DNA of 64,000 nt, taken from NCBI GenBank assembly GCA_029261155.1, contig JAJDBW010000033.1, positions 57,106-121,105 on the forward strand, read 5' to 3'. The notes below the pieces were generated by a model that was not told the origin of the DNA, made no database searches, and saw only the letters and a program-made list of their open reading frames with translations. The translations under genes and the position numbers were made by a program. The first letter of the stretch is position 1. Each line of letters begins with the position of its first letter. The DNA is from Nitrospirota bacterium (GTDB taxonomy: Bacteria > Nitrospirota > Nitrospiria > SBBL01 > JAADHI01). Below, in pieces: positions 44,031-53,055 of the stretch.

Positions 44031-44759
44031 TTATTCGTCCCCAAATCCCCGATTCAGCAGATCTGAAATCCCCCGCAAATCGGCAATGCGCGTAATGGAG
44101 GGGTTCAGGGCTTTCGCTCCTTCTGCGCGATCCACTAAAATCGCAGCCATCCCGATTTTCTTAGCGCCCTTAACATCGTTTTCAAGATGATCCCCAACAT
44201 GGATCGCTTCGGAGGGGAGCAGACCCGTATGCGCCAGCGCCGCCTCGAATATCTCGGGCGCGGGTTTGGCCTTACCCTCCCGGCTGGAAATAAGGACGGT
44301 ATCGAAGCCCTCCCATATACCAAGGTCCTTGCAAATCGTCGGTAGCCTGGAATCAAAATTAGATATGATGCCGAGGGTATAGCCCTCGCCTTTCAAGTGC
44401 GCCACAACCGCCTCAGTCTCGGGAAACAAGCGCCAAGCCTGTCCTTGCCCAAAATACTGATAGAGTTCCTGAAAAAAATCCTCAAATTTCGGGAAGGCAA
44501 TGCCCTCGAAAACACTCCGGACGACCTGCTCCCACCATTGAATTTCCAAGCGCAGGCCTTCGCCTTCACTCACCTTTCCAAAGGCCAAGGGGGGGCTGAT
44601 TTTAAAAGCGGATCGAAAACGCCCATTGAGAAAGTCGCTCTCGCAACGGACGCCATACCTTGCGGCCAAGCGACTGTATGTTTCCCCAATCGATTCCTTG
44701 GCTTCAAAAAGCGTATCGCCTGCATCAAAAAAAATTCCTTTTACATTACGATTCGGAAT
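44031..44759 (-). CDS. HAD-family hydrolase (AUU start proposed)
   Basis: A 242-residue HAD phosphatase. Motif I is IFFDAGDTLFEA, with the nucleophile Asp about ten residues from the start. The cap region is helical, motif II is LGIISNFDS, motif III K is in GKAKPAPEIFEAAL, and motif IV is IHVGDHLENDVKGAKKIG. Motif I precedes every ATG, GTG or TTG in frame. The best start is ATT 44759, with GAGGTGA four bases before it. It is a phosphatase of the phosphoglycolate/REG-2 type with an unknown substrate. It is convergent with the periplasmic gene and lies 32 bases beyond panE. Confidence 0.85.
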   Translation of the reverse strand: MPNRNVKGIFFDAGDTLFEAKESIGETYSRLAARYGVRCESDFLNGRFRSAFKISPPLAFGKVSEGEGLRLEIQWWEQVVRSVFEGIAFPKFEDFFQELYQYFGQGQAWRLFPETEAVVAHLKGEGYTLGIISNFDSRLPTICKDLGIWEGFDTVLISSREGKAKPAPEIFEAALAHTGLLPSEAIHVGDHLENDVKGAKKIGMAAILVDRAEGAKALNPSITRIADLRGISDLLNRGFGDE

Positions 44760-44791
44760 GGATTCACCTCATTTCAGACGGCACAACTAAA

Positions 44792-45739
44792 TCACATGCC
44801 TTTCGATTCTAAACCTTTCACCAAGGCATAAAGCATCTTGTTGATCGGGGTAGCGACGCCGTTTTTTTCGCCTCGGCGGATCACTTCTCCGTTGAGATAT
44901 TCAATCTCAGTTGCTTTTCCATTTTTATAATCTTCGTACATTGAGGTGTAAAAGTCTGCAATCGGACGAGTGGACGCAATCACATTCTCTACCACTTCCG
45001 GATGCAAGTCTATCCCTTCCGCCTTGGCCACAGCGACCACCTCTCGGACACCTTCCTTAACCGCGTCCAGGAGCGAGGGCGTCTCAATGATCAAAGACAC
45101 AGGGGCATCGAGAATCACCGAGAGCGGGTTAAAGGTGGCGTTCCAGCACAGCTTTTCCCACTTGGCACGTCGGATATTCGACTTCAGGGAACATGAGATA
45201 CCGGCGACCGAAAACAGATCGTGCAGCGCAACGGCTCGTGCGGATTTTTCACCCGATAACTCGCCCAATGCAATAATGCCGTTCTCGCTATGCTCGATTA
45301 ATCCGGGGGCGAGGCGTTTTGAAGAAATAAAAGCCACCCCGGCAATGACACAGTTGCCGCCAAAGCGGCTCAGAATTTCATCTTCGGTCGAAATGCCGTT
45401 TTGAAGCGTGAGGATGATCGCCCCTTTTATAACCAGTGGCGATATCGTTTTAAGCACCTCAGGCACATCGTAACACTTGACCGATAGAATAATCAGATCG
45501 ACTGAGGCAATCTCCGAAACCGATTGAATAAGGGGCGGGTGCACCAAAAAATCGCCGTCAAGGCTTTTCACCTCCAGGCCCTTTTTCGAGATCTGCGTGT
45601 AGGTCTCTGGGCGCACCAAAAAGGTCACATCCGTCCCGGCGCGGCAAAGCAGTCCGCCGAAATAGCCGCCGACCGCACCCGCACCGACCATCAATATCTT
45701 CCGGAGCGAAATTTGTGTTGGATTCACGGATTCCTTCAT
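44792..45739 (-). CDS. panE: 2-dehydropantoate 2-reductase
   Basis: A 315-residue ketopantoate reductase-like protein. The NADPH site is ILMVGAGAVGGYFGGLL near residue 15. VILSVKCYDVPEVL follows the Rossmann part, then LQNGISTEDEI, and the C-terminal helical domain carries KWEKLCWNATFNPLSVILDAP with the catalytic Lys. It makes pantoate for CoA synthesis. ATG 45739 is used; ATG 45691 would give a typical family N-terminus. It is 32 bases upstream of the HAD gene and the two are probably one transcript. Other ApbA/PanE-fold dehydrogenases cannot be excluded. Confidence 0.9.
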   Translation of the reverse strand: MKESVNPTQISLRKILMVGAGAVGGYFGGLLCRAGTDVTFLVRPETYTQISKKGLEVKSLDGDFLVHPPLIQSVSEIASVDLIILSVKCYDVPEVLKTISPLVIKGAIILTLQNGISTEDEILSRFGGNCVIAGVAFISSKRLAPGLIEHSENGIIALGELSGEKSARAVALHDLFSVAGISCSLKSNIRRAKWEKLCWNATFNPLSVILDAPVSLIIETPSLLDAVKEGVREVVAVAKAEGIDLHPEVVENVIASTRPIADFYTSMYEDYKNGKATEIEYLNGEVIRRGEKNGVATPINKMLYALVKGLESKGM

Positions 45740-45866
45740 CTATATTTCCCCAGCTTATGAATCGAATCCAAAATTTGCGGCAAACGAATTCATCCCCTTC
45801 ACATCAAAGATTTTTTCAATTGTCATGGATCAAATAAGGGGCGGGAAACGGTCGAGCAAGAACATT

Positions 45867-46163
45867 TTAAGGCGTATCGGCGATGTGAGACCGGCGGACC
45901 TTACCTGCACCGCCATAAACCATGAATACTTTTTTGCTTTCCCGGACATGGTAATCAGACCAGGCATTCGGCTCTCCGTCATAATAGGCATCCGGATCCG
46001 TCCCCGTCGCCTTAAAGAAATCGGGCGTGGCGATTCCCGCATCGAGAACCTCTGCGATAAGACACTCACTCACAAAACCCTTGCCCTTCAATTCGACTTT
46101 TGACAAGGCTTGTAGGATTTCTTCACTGTTCGTTAGAATCAATTCATCCATTTTTTTAGACAT
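45867..46163 (-). CDS. Small protein of unknown function
   Basis: A 98-residue soluble protein that I do not recognise. It reads ELILTNSEEILQALSKVELKG, then EVLDAGIATPDFFKATGTDPDAYYDGEP, then an aromatic/basic end. ATG 46163 has GGGAGG one base before it, which is too close. ATG 46151 has that element 13 bases before it. Codon use and the low count of rare residues support a real gene. It lies alone, divergent from the DUF4202 gene. Confidence 0.6.
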   Translation of the reverse strand: MSKKMDELILTNSEEILQALSKVELKGKGFVSECLIAEVLDAGIATPDFFKATGTDPDAYYDGEPNAWSDYHVRESKKVFMVYGGAGKVRRSHIADTP

Positions 46164-46272
46164 GCCTCCCGAAATTTAAGGTTTAAACGAGAGGATATTG
46201 TATCAAAAAATAGGCGCGATGTGTATTAATTTCATTAAAGCACGCAAACCAATCTTGAGCATAAACAGGCTA

Positions 46273-46301
46273 TTGACACGGTTACTTTAAACAGATAGAA
46301 A
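46273..46301 (+). promoter_or_regulatory. Sigma70 promoter of the DUF4202 gene
   Basis: TTGACA (46273-46278), a 17-base spacer and TAGAAA (46296-46301), 34 bases before the ATG. Confidence 0.65.
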
Positions 46302-46334
46302 GAATCACCAACGACCACGGGGGAAAATAAACGA

Positions 46335-46931
46335 ATGATTCTGAACGAAAAATACACGCAGGCCATCGCCGCCTTCGACGCCATTAACCGTGAAGACCCA
46401 AACACTGAGGCCTTCGAAGGGAAACCGGTTCCCAAGGAGCTTCTCTATGCGCAAAGGATGACCCAATGGCTCAATCAATTGGCACCCAAAGCCTCCGAGG
46501 CCTTGAGACTGGCCGGACGAAGCCAGCACATCGCCCGATGGAAAATCCCCCGGTCCGATTACCCCATGGACCGCAAGGGTTACCACCAATGGCGCACAAG
46601 CTTAAACCGCTTTCACGCCGACACGGCGGCGGCCATTCTTCACGAACTAGGATACGACGAAGCGACGATAGAGCGCGTCTCGGGCTTTTTAATGAAAAAA
46701 CACCTGAAGGACGATCCCGAGATGCAGATCTTGGAAGACGTGATCTGTCTAGTCTTCTTGGAAAGTTACTTTGCCGATTTTTCCAAAAAACACGACGAAG
46801 AAAAAATGATCCCCATCATCCAAAAAACCTGGAACAAAATGACCCCCCGCGGACACAAAGCCGCCCTAGCCCTTCACCTTTCCCCCGAATCCATGGAATT
46901 AATTAAAAAAGCCTTGGACAAGGGCAAATAA
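46335..46931 (+). CDS. DUF4202 family protein
   Basis: A 198-residue protein of the DUF4202 group. It has AIAAFDAINREDPN at the start, YAQRMTQWLNQLAP, the conserved HIARWKIPRSDYPMDRKGYHQWR and FHADTAAAILHELGYDEATIERV, then EDVICLVFLESYFADF. The His-rich pattern H...RW..PR..YP..R..Y..WR...H resembles an HD-type metal-dependent phosphohydrolase site, so a hydrolase role is possible. This is inference; the family is uncharacterised. It has its own promoter and no operon partner. Confidence 0.88.
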   Translation: MILNEKYTQAIAAFDAINREDPNTEAFEGKPVPKELLYAQRMTQWLNQLAPKASEALRLAGRSQHIARWKIPRSDYPMDRKGYHQWRTSLNRFHADTAAAILHELGYDEATIERVSGFLMKKHLKDDPEMQILEDVICLVFLESYFADFSKKHDEEKMIPIIQKTWNKMTPRGHKAALALHLSPESMELIKKALDKGK

Positions 46932-47134
46932 AAACAAACACACGGCACTAAAGCAGAGTATAGTTCATAGACGATACGAACTGGTTTGTTGCTTACATCT
47001 TAAAAGCTTCAGTTCTGGTAGGGGCTGAGAAATATCGAATGCCAAGAGAAAGCTTGTAAGATAAATGAAGATTGAAATATCTCAGCTACAGGAAATTAAG
47101 GATTTTTAATACCCTTTCGATATCATCAAAATCA

Positions 47135-48583
47135 TCAAAAACCATACCGTACCCCAACATAAGTATTCATATTCTTTTCAAACTGCCCAAAAAAAGTATG
47201 ATCGTCTTTTCCAAAGAAAAGATTTCCGGCGAGTTCGACCGACCAAAAATCGTCTATTTTGTAATGCGCCTTCGGCCGGAGGTAGGCGTCCCGGTCTGAC
47301 GGGGAATAGTAGGTGAAGAGCGACAAGCTGAGGTCTTGATTCATCAGAAGCTGAGTCAACCGGAGGGTGAGCACGTGGCGGTTCTCGTCGGCTTGGGGAG
47401 TGCCTGCGGGAAGGCTGTCCCGATAAGCGTCGTGGTCCAGCATGCGTTCCAGGTAGTATTGAAGACTGGCGGTGAAATTTTGGACCAGCTCCCGCTCGTA
47501 TCCCGCGAGAAAACGAAACTCACCGTTTCGGATGAGCGGATCGTCACCATTAGAATCATCTTCCGAATCGTAATACCCCCCTTCCATATTCCCGATCCCC
47601 TTCCATACCGCAGCTCTGGCGGACAGCCCATAAACAGACAAGGCCGGAAAGATCGACTTGCCGCTCGCCGCATCCATCCCCCCCGGCGATTTCCAGTAAC
47701 CGCGATATCCATAAAGGGCCACTTCAACGTTCTGCATATTCCGGTGAAAACGCCATGCCACCTCGTCGTCCTCGAACCAGCGATTAGGCGTCATCGCTTG
47801 AACTATCGCATCCCTTCCCGACCTGCGGCCGAGCGCGTTGTTGTAAAACGAAATACGCCGTCCGTCGATATAGCGGTCCGGATCGAAGCGCGGGGTGTAG
47901 ACGATGTCCAGGTTGATGATCTGACTGAAAAAGGCGGCCTTGAGCGCATCGGAGGGAGCTTTTAGATAATCAGTATCTCGGCCGATAAAAAAGGCATTCC
48001 AGTCTTTCGGAAAGAGATCGTTAATAAAAACCAGATCACCGGTGCCCCAGGTTAAAATCTGACGGCCGATTTTCAGGTCGATCACACGCCCCGGTCTGAT
48101 CAGAAGATTCGCCTCCCGTAAATCGATAAAGCCGTCTCCTTTTTCCAAATCGATGTCATGCTCGTCAAGGACGGGATCGTAGAGGAAATCGCCTGCGAAG
48201 TTAAGGCGCACCTGCTGCCACGACTGTTCGAATGCAAGCCGCAGCCGTGTTTCGCCGATGGAAGCTGTCTTTTCGTGCGGATCGTCTTGCGTTCTAACAC
48301 CGAAACGCCCCTCGAGAAATCCGGTCAAGCCGAAAGGGATGGATGGGGCATCTTTAGATAATTCGGGAGGGCTGTCGGCTTCTCCGTTCAATCCTTCCGG
48401 CAAAAAAGGGAGATCGATCTCATTGCCCGCTCCCAGTCCTTCGGGCAAGGAAGGCGCTTCTGTATCGTCCTCCAGACCCGGCGGGAGCGCCGGGTCTTCT
48501 TCGGCAGCCAGGAGGGTTGAGGCCGGGCTTAGAAAAAGCCCCAGCACGCCGATAAAAACGAGAGGTCTGAAAAATAGGTTCAC
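47135..48583 (-). CDS. Outer-membrane porin-like protein of the export operon
   Basis: A 482-residue protein. A signal peptide (FIGVLGLFLSPASTLLAAE) is followed by a Pro/acidic linker with four LPxGL-type repeats (ALPPGL, SLPEGL, FLPEGL, SIPFGL), then a beta-barrel of about 16 strands closing on GVRYGF with aromatic C-terminal Phe. It has the layout of DUF1302/alginate-export-like barrels found after MMPL and LolA-like genes. The GTG start overlaps the LolA-like stop by 4 bases. It probably forms the outer-membrane exit for the RND exporter's cargo (inference); the substrate is unknown. Confidence 0.8.
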   Translation of the reverse strand: MNLFFRPLVFIGVLGLFLSPASTLLAAEEDPALPPGLEDDTEAPSLPEGLGAGNEIDLPFLPEGLNGEADSPPELSKDAPSIPFGLTGFLEGRFGVRTQDDPHEKTASIGETRLRLAFEQSWQQVRLNFAGDFLYDPVLDEHDIDLEKGDGFIDLREANLLIRPGRVIDLKIGRQILTWGTGDLVFINDLFPKDWNAFFIGRDTDYLKAPSDALKAAFFSQIINLDIVYTPRFDPDRYIDGRRISFYNNALGRRSGRDAIVQAMTPNRWFEDDEVAWRFHRNMQNVEVALYGYRGYWKSPGGMDAASGKSIFPALSVYGLSARAAVWKGIGNMEGGYYDSEDDSNGDDPLIRNGEFRFLAGYERELVQNFTASLQYYLERMLDHDAYRDSLPAGTPQADENRHVLTLRLTQLLMNQDLSLSLFTYYSPSDRDAYLRPKAHYKIDDFWSVELAGNLFFGKDDHTFFGQFEKNMNTYVGVRYGF

Positions 48584-49395
48584 CGTAGATATCTCTTCGG
48601 GGGATTTCGCAGGTAGCGCTCCGTGAAAATCTCATCCGGAAGATCGATGTCGTAAGTCACATTCCGGTAGTCCACCACCGTTTCACTTTGGCCTCGTTCG
48701 TCTTTCATCCGCGCCTTCACGACGGTCGGGCGGCCCTGAATCGTCTCGACCTTGAGCGCCTCGTAAGTTCGATAGATTTCTTTGTTTTTGTTGAAATAGC
48801 TCATCTTGATCGGAATGAAGGTCTTGCGATGAATCCAAACCTTGTAGGATTCGAACTCGACTTCAGCCGGATCCTTCGGATGGTTTTCCAGCACGTAGAA
48901 ATTCTTTGTCGTTTCGATGAGCGTATGCCTATCCTCATCGATCCCGCGGCCGGACACATCTTCATAAAAAAAGTCGGAGCCGACAAAGCTGGTTCGCTCG
49001 TCACTCGCCGCAATCCGCTTGACGAGGTCGAGGGCCGGCAGATAAAGCCAGCGGTCGTCTTCTTTGCCCACATGTTTGTGAACCATGAAGACAGTCTTAT
49101 TCACGTCGGCTGGGCGGTGGAAGTAAACGTAAAACTGCTGGTCTGCGTCCACTTGCGTTTCCGAGGGTACATTTCGGCGCAATAGGGTAAAGCGTCGTTG
49201 CCGCTTTCTCCCCTGGCTGTCCGTGATGTTCATGCTCACCTGTGCCCGTCCGTCCTTGCCTTGATAATAGGCCACATGGTTGGCCTTTTCGATAATCGCA
49301 TCGGCACTCAAGGTTTCTTTCGCCGCAGCTGGAAAAGGAATCGATAAAAGAAGAATGAATGCGCCTAGGGTAATGTGCCAGCGATACGGTTTCAT
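48580..49395 (-). CDS. LolA-like outer-membrane lipoprotein-sorting protein
   Basis: A 271-residue periplasmic protein from ATG 49395. The signal peptide is ITLGAFILLLSIPFPAAAKE. The rest matches the outer membrane lipoprotein-sorting (LolA-fold) group found with MMPL exporters: VSMNITDSQGRKRQRRFTLLRR, FYVYFHRPADVNKTVFMV, DDRWLYLPALDLVKRIAASDERTSFVGSDFFYED, KVWIHRKTFIPIKMSY. Such proteins carry hydrophobic cargo from the inner-membrane pump towards the outer membrane. It overlaps the exporter stop (ATGA) and the porin start (GTGA), so the three are translated together. A longer frame to 49665 lies inside the exporter gene. Confidence 0.88.
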   Translation of the reverse strand: MKPYRWHITLGAFILLLSIPFPAAAKETLSADAIIEKANHVAYYQGKDGRAQVSMNITDSQGRKRQRRFTLLRRNVPSETQVDADQQFYVYFHRPADVNKTVFMVHKHVGKEDDRWLYLPALDLVKRIAASDERTSFVGSDFFYEDVSGRGIDEDRHTLIETTKNFYVLENHPKDPAEVEFESYKVWIHRKTFIPIKMSYFNKNKEIYRTYEALKVETIQGRPTVVKARMKDERGQSETVVDYRNVTYDIDLPDEIFTERYLRNPPKRYLR

Positions 49396-52088
49396 GACAG
49401 ACCTCCTTTCAAAGTGGTGTTTGCCTGGCCGACGGCCTGTTTTTCTGAAAAAATCCAGTTTTGCATCATTGTAATTAGGGCCGGGAGAATCAGGATCGTG
49501 GCCGCCCCGGCGGTCAGCAGGATGGCGGCGATGAAGATCCCAACGGTTTGATAAGGAACCAGGGGCGCGGCCAAGAGCGGGAGAAATCCAAAACCGACGA
49601 CGACGGCGTTTCGAACGATGGCCCGCACCGGTTCTCCAAAGACATGGCGGTGGGCTTTTTCCCAATTACCTTCTGTCTGTTGCAAACTTCGGGACCGGGC
49701 CAAAAAGTGAATGGCATAATCAACCGACAGTCCGAGGCTGAGAGACGAAAGCACGGCGACCGGCATGTCGTAATCCTTGCCGATGAGGCCGATCACGCCG
49801 TAGATCAGGCCGATGGTCACCGTCAGTGGGATCATCGAAAGAATGCCCCAAGTGATGGATCGAAAGAGAAAAATCATCATGACCAGCACGATCAGGAAGC
49901 TGCCCAAAAAGGCGTTCAACATGCCGCTCACCATTTTCTCCTGCCAGACCACGTTGATGTAGGTAAGGCCGAACCAGCGGTGCTTCAAGGGCAGATCTGA
50001 TGGATGGTTTCCGATAAATTCGTCGACGCTCTCGACCACCCTGGCCATGTCGATGTTGTCGCCGCTTTTGAGCTGCACCCAAATACTCGATGTCTTGTAA
50101 TCGGGCGTCACAAAATGCCAAAGGTCTTGAGGGCGGTGGCTGTTTTGATAGGTCATCAGGGTCTGTGCGACGGCGCCCGCGCTGTCGGGAATCCGGTAGG
50201 CGGCCGCTTCTCCCAGAAAGAGTTCACGGTGGACCGTTTTGACGACATCGGCCAGGGAATTTGATTTGCCGACGACGCCGGTTGAAAGCAAATGATCCTG
50301 CAAGTCGCTCATAAACCGTAACACCTCGGGCTGCTTAAAAACCTGTCCTTGCTGGCGTTGCAAATCGATCAAGAAAAGCACCTCTTCCCAGGCCTCGGCG
50401 CTTTCGAAAGGGACCGTGTCCAATTTTTTGTTCACGTAGGCGTCCAGTGCATCAAGCAAGGCCGCTTCCGATTCGGCCTTACCGGCTAGACGTTTGACCT
50501 CCTCAATCGCTTCCTTGCTCACCTCCGCCATCATTGGCACGAAGGCATCTTCTTCATCGCTGCGGGCACGGGCCTTTAAGGCTGCGGTAAAGCGCTCGGC
50601 ATAGGCCTCGGAGCCTTCCGTTTCCGAATCGTACTCCAGGCTGAGATAGGCCATGTAGGTCCCGCCGAAGTGATCGTTTAAGACTTTGTCCGCGACGCGG
50701 ATGGGATGCGAGGCATTAAACCACTTAATGGGATTGTCGTTGATCCGTATCTGAAAAAAGCCGTAGACGGCGATCACGCTGAGAATAGCCGTCGTGGCGA
50801 TCACAAGCTTCGGATGGCGGTAAGTTATCTCCCCCATCGAGGCGAGCAGACGGGTCATAAGCGAAGGCGTGGCGGTTTGTGACTTTTCCTGTTTCAGGCC
50901 GAAGCCTTTCAACATCCGCTTCGGGATGAGCATAATGGAGGCCGGAATAAAGGTGATGGTCCAAAACCAGGCAGCTCCCACTCCGAAGGCAATGAAGAGG
51001 CCGAAGACCTTCACGGGCGGAATCGGGGTGAAGGCGAGCGAAGCGAAACCGGCCATCGTCGTCAGCGTGGTATAGAGCATCGGTTTGAAGAGGGTCTGCA
51101 TGACGGCCAGTATGGTTTCCTTCCGAGGTTTTGATTCGTCGTAACGGTCGAAAAATTCGGAGAGGATGTGGATGGCGTCGAGCACCGCGATGGGCATAAT
51201 GAAAATAGGAATCATCGAGCTCATAATATGGATGGTGTTACCCGTGGCGATGAGCAGGCCCATGGTCCAGATCACGGAGACCATGGCCACGATCATCGGA
51301 CCGACGATCAGAACGATTCGGCGGAAGAAGAAGTACATCAAGAAAAAAATCACCACCATCGCAATGGGCGCGGAGATGGCCATTTGCACGAACATCTCGA
51401 CCCCGAAGGTATCCTCCGCAACGGGCAGGCCGGTAATGTGGAAGCGCTCGTCGCCGCCGAAGGTCGCGACCTTGGCTTCCAGGGCGGTGGCCACCTTGTG
51501 GCTCATCTCTTTGGAAGTTAGGGGGATGTAGAGCGCCACCGCCTTACCGTCCTCAGAAACCAGCGTGCCCTTTAAAAAGGGAATCCGTAAGGCCTTTTCA
51601 CGAATCGCCAGGGCCTCCGCATCTGTGGAGGGCGGATTTTGCATCAGCCACTCAAAGGTCACCACGCCGAGGCCGCCCTGCGACATGCTGTCGACCGTCG
51701 AAAGGGCCAGCAGGTCGATTTCGACCACGCCGGCCTGCTTGTCCGGGTCTTCCGGATCGGGCCAGCGCAAGGTCTTTGCGTATTCCGTCAGCTCGAAAAC
51801 CTTTGCCAGCGATGCCTTGTTGAAAACCCCGTCCGGATGGCTATCATTGACGATGCCAACGACCACCATGTCGTAAAGCGACATCTGCTTCTTCATCGCG
51901 TTATGGAACACCCGCGTCGCCTCGTCTTTGGGCAGCATATTTTCCGGGTCGGTATCGACGTGGATGGGATTCAGCGCAGGATATTGCTCCGGCCAAAGGG
52001 TCGGCAGGCCCGCCACAAGAATGAAGGCGATGCTGGTCAGCACCATCAATGCCGTAACGATTAGGGGGTGGGCGAGAATACGCTTCAT
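49392..52088 (-). CDS. RND/MMPL family exporter
   Basis: An 898-residue inner-membrane protein from ATG 52088 (MKRILAHPLIVTALMVLTSIAF). It shows two repeats of one helix, a large periplasmic loop and five helices. The RND pore motif appears as MVVIFFLMYFFFRRIVLIVGP, IMPIAVLDAIHILSEFFDRYD, and in the second half GLSVDYAIHFLARSR with LLTAGAATILILPAL. It belongs to the predicted-exporter (COG1033/MmpL-like) group with an SSD region. These pumps move lipids or other hydrophobic compounds with proton drive. Partner LolA-like and porin genes follow by 4-base overlaps, and two DUF2892 proteins precede it. Confidence 0.93.
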   Translation of the reverse strand: MKRILAHPLIVTALMVLTSIAFILVAGLPTLWPEQYPALNPIHVDTDPENMLPKDEATRVFHNAMKKQMSLYDMVVVGIVNDSHPDGVFNKASLAKVFELTEYAKTLRWPDPEDPDKQAGVVEIDLLALSTVDSMSQGGLGVVTFEWLMQNPPSTDAEALAIREKALRIPFLKGTLVSEDGKAVALYIPLTSKEMSHKVATALEAKVATFGGDERFHITGLPVAEDTFGVEMFVQMAISAPIAMVVIFFLMYFFFRRIVLIVGPMIVAMVSVIWTMGLLIATGNTIHIMSSMIPIFIMPIAVLDAIHILSEFFDRYDESKPRKETILAVMQTLFKPMLYTTLTTMAGFASLAFTPIPPVKVFGLFIAFGVGAAWFWTITFIPASIMLIPKRMLKGFGLKQEKSQTATPSLMTRLLASMGEITYRHPKLVIATTAILSVIAVYGFFQIRINDNPIKWFNASHPIRVADKVLNDHFGGTYMAYLSLEYDSETEGSEAYAERFTAALKARARSDEEDAFVPMMAEVSKEAIEEVKRLAGKAESEAALLDALDAYVNKKLDTVPFESAEAWEEVLFLIDLQRQQGQVFKQPEVLRFMSDLQDHLLSTGVVGKSNSLADVVKTVHRELFLGEAAAYRIPDSAGAVAQTLMTYQNSHRPQDLWHFVTPDYKTSSIWVQLKSGDNIDMARVVESVDEFIGNHPSDLPLKHRWFGLTYINVVWQEKMVSGMLNAFLGSFLIVLVMMIFLFRSITWGILSMIPLTVTIGLIYGVIGLIGKDYDMPVAVLSSLSLGLSVDYAIHFLARSRSLQQTEGNWEKAHRHVFGEPVRAIVRNAVVVGFGFLPLLAAPLVPYQTVGIFIAAILLTAGAATILILPALITMMQNWIFSEKQAVGQANTTLKGGLS

Positions 52089-52110
52089 GATTGTTCCGAT
52101 TGTTTGGGGG

Positions 52111-52341
52111 TCATCCGACGCTGCATCCTGAAAATTCACCCTTGTCGACGTCTTCCTGTTTTCTCTCACAGGTCGAGAGGCCAAATAAGAAATAGGCCGG
52201 GCACCAGCCCAGCGCGCCGGTCAACAAGGGAACCAGGCCGACCGCCCCCCACCAGCTGCCAAAATAAAGTCCCACGCCGATCACGGCAATTCCCGCGATG
52301 ACTCTTAAGGTCCGATCTTTATTTCCGACATTACATTTCAT
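52111..52341 (-). CDS. DUF2892 (YgaP-type) membrane protein, copy 2
   Basis: A 76-residue DUF2892 protein: KCNVGNKDRTLRVIAGIAVI starts the domain, GSWWGAVGLVPLLTGALGWCPAYFLFGLSTC holds the second helix and the conserved GWCP(A)Y motif. DUF2892 proteins are small inner-membrane proteins, sometimes fused to rhodanese (YgaP). It starts 18 bases after the other DUF2892 gene and lies 22 bases before the exporter, so it belongs to the same transcript. Function unknown. Confidence 0.9.
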   Translation of the reverse strand: MKCNVGNKDRTLRVIAGIAVIGVGLYFGSWWGAVGLVPLLTGALGWCPAYFLFGLSTCERKQEDVDKGEFSGCSVG

Positions 52342-52359
52342 TATATTTCCTCCTTTTTA

Positions 52360-52560
52360 TTATGCGCTTGCAGTATGGCGCAAACCAAGTTTTCCCAACA
52401 GCCACATCATCGGACACCAGTTGGTAAAACCCGATTGAAGCAGGTTCAATCCAACGAATGCGGTGAAAAACAGCCAGTAAGGGCTGTGCAGCTGCGCAAG
52501 AATCACGCTAAGCACGATAAATGTTCCGGCAATCAGCCGAAGGGCCTTTTCGATGGTCAT
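52360..52560 (-). CDS. DUF2892 membrane protein, copy 1
   Basis: A 66-residue DUF2892 protein with a shorter tail: TIEKALRLIAGTFIVLSVILAQLHSPYWLFFTAFVGLNLLQSGFTNWCPM read in parts. The conserved N-WCP motif is kept. It is the first gene after the ECF-like promoter, 57 bases or so from the predicted transcription start. With copy 2 it forms a tandem pair before the exporter. Confidence 0.88.
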   Translation of the reverse strand: MTIEKALRLIAGTFIVLSVILAQLHSPYWLFFTAFVGLNLLQSGFTNWCPMMWLLGKLGLRHTASA

Positions 52561-52623
52561 TTTTTCCTCCCAGGTTTGAATGTTTCTAATACAAATCCGA
52601 CAGATTGTTTCTTGTCATGCTGA

Positions 52624-52653
52624 TATAGACCCATCAAGAGAAAAAAAGTTACA
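52624..52653 (-). promoter_or_regulatory. ECF-sigma-type promoter of the export operon
   Basis: On the minus strand GTAACTT (52653-52647), a 17-base spacer and TCTATA (52629-52624) match the GAACTT/TCTRA pattern of many ECF sigma factors, including the conserved AAC of the -35. It lies 64 bases before the first DUF2892 gene. The ECF sigma gene lies just upstream, so it is the likely regulator. Confidence 0.5.
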
Positions 52654-52784
52654 AAATATTATGGAGAGGGCGTTTTTATTTGATGTGGACCCTTGAAAGA
52701 AAGAAGGTCAAATTGAAACAGAGGCTATAGCGATATACAGGTTTTTGTACAACTTGAAGTAAGGGAAAAGGATATTATGCGAAT

Positions 52785-53033
52785 TCAGTGATTTTCTTCG
52801 GACTTTTGAGACCAGCGTTCGCGGAGGGTTTGGTGAAGACGCTCCCGGAATTCTACCGGCACTTCATAGACTTCGTCTTCTTTGTAGAGTTTGATGGTTT
52901 TTCGGATGGTGTCGACCACGACTTGGCAGGGGTTACACCCGTCTAAATGTTCTTGAAACTGATCGCAAACCGCCGGATCGATTTCTTGATCGACATAGTC
53001 ATTGAGCATCCGTAACATCTCTTCGCATTTCAT
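52785..53033 (-). CDS. Zinc-finger anti-sigma factor
   Basis: An 82-residue soluble zf-HC2 protein. The ZAS motif is H..C..C in EHLDGCNPCQ, with an upstream Cys in MKCEEML, as in RsrA/ChrR-type anti-sigma factors. There is no membrane segment, so it is a cytoplasmic, probably redox- or metal-responsive inhibitor. It follows the ECF sigma gene by 22 bases and is expected to bind that sigma factor. Confidence 0.92.
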   Translation of the reverse strand: MKCEEMLRMLNDYVDQEIDPAVCDQFQEHLDGCNPCQVVVDTIRKTIKLYKEDEVYEVPVEFRERLHQTLRERWSQKSEENH

Positions 53034-53055
53034 CTTTTTATTCCTTTAATATCGC

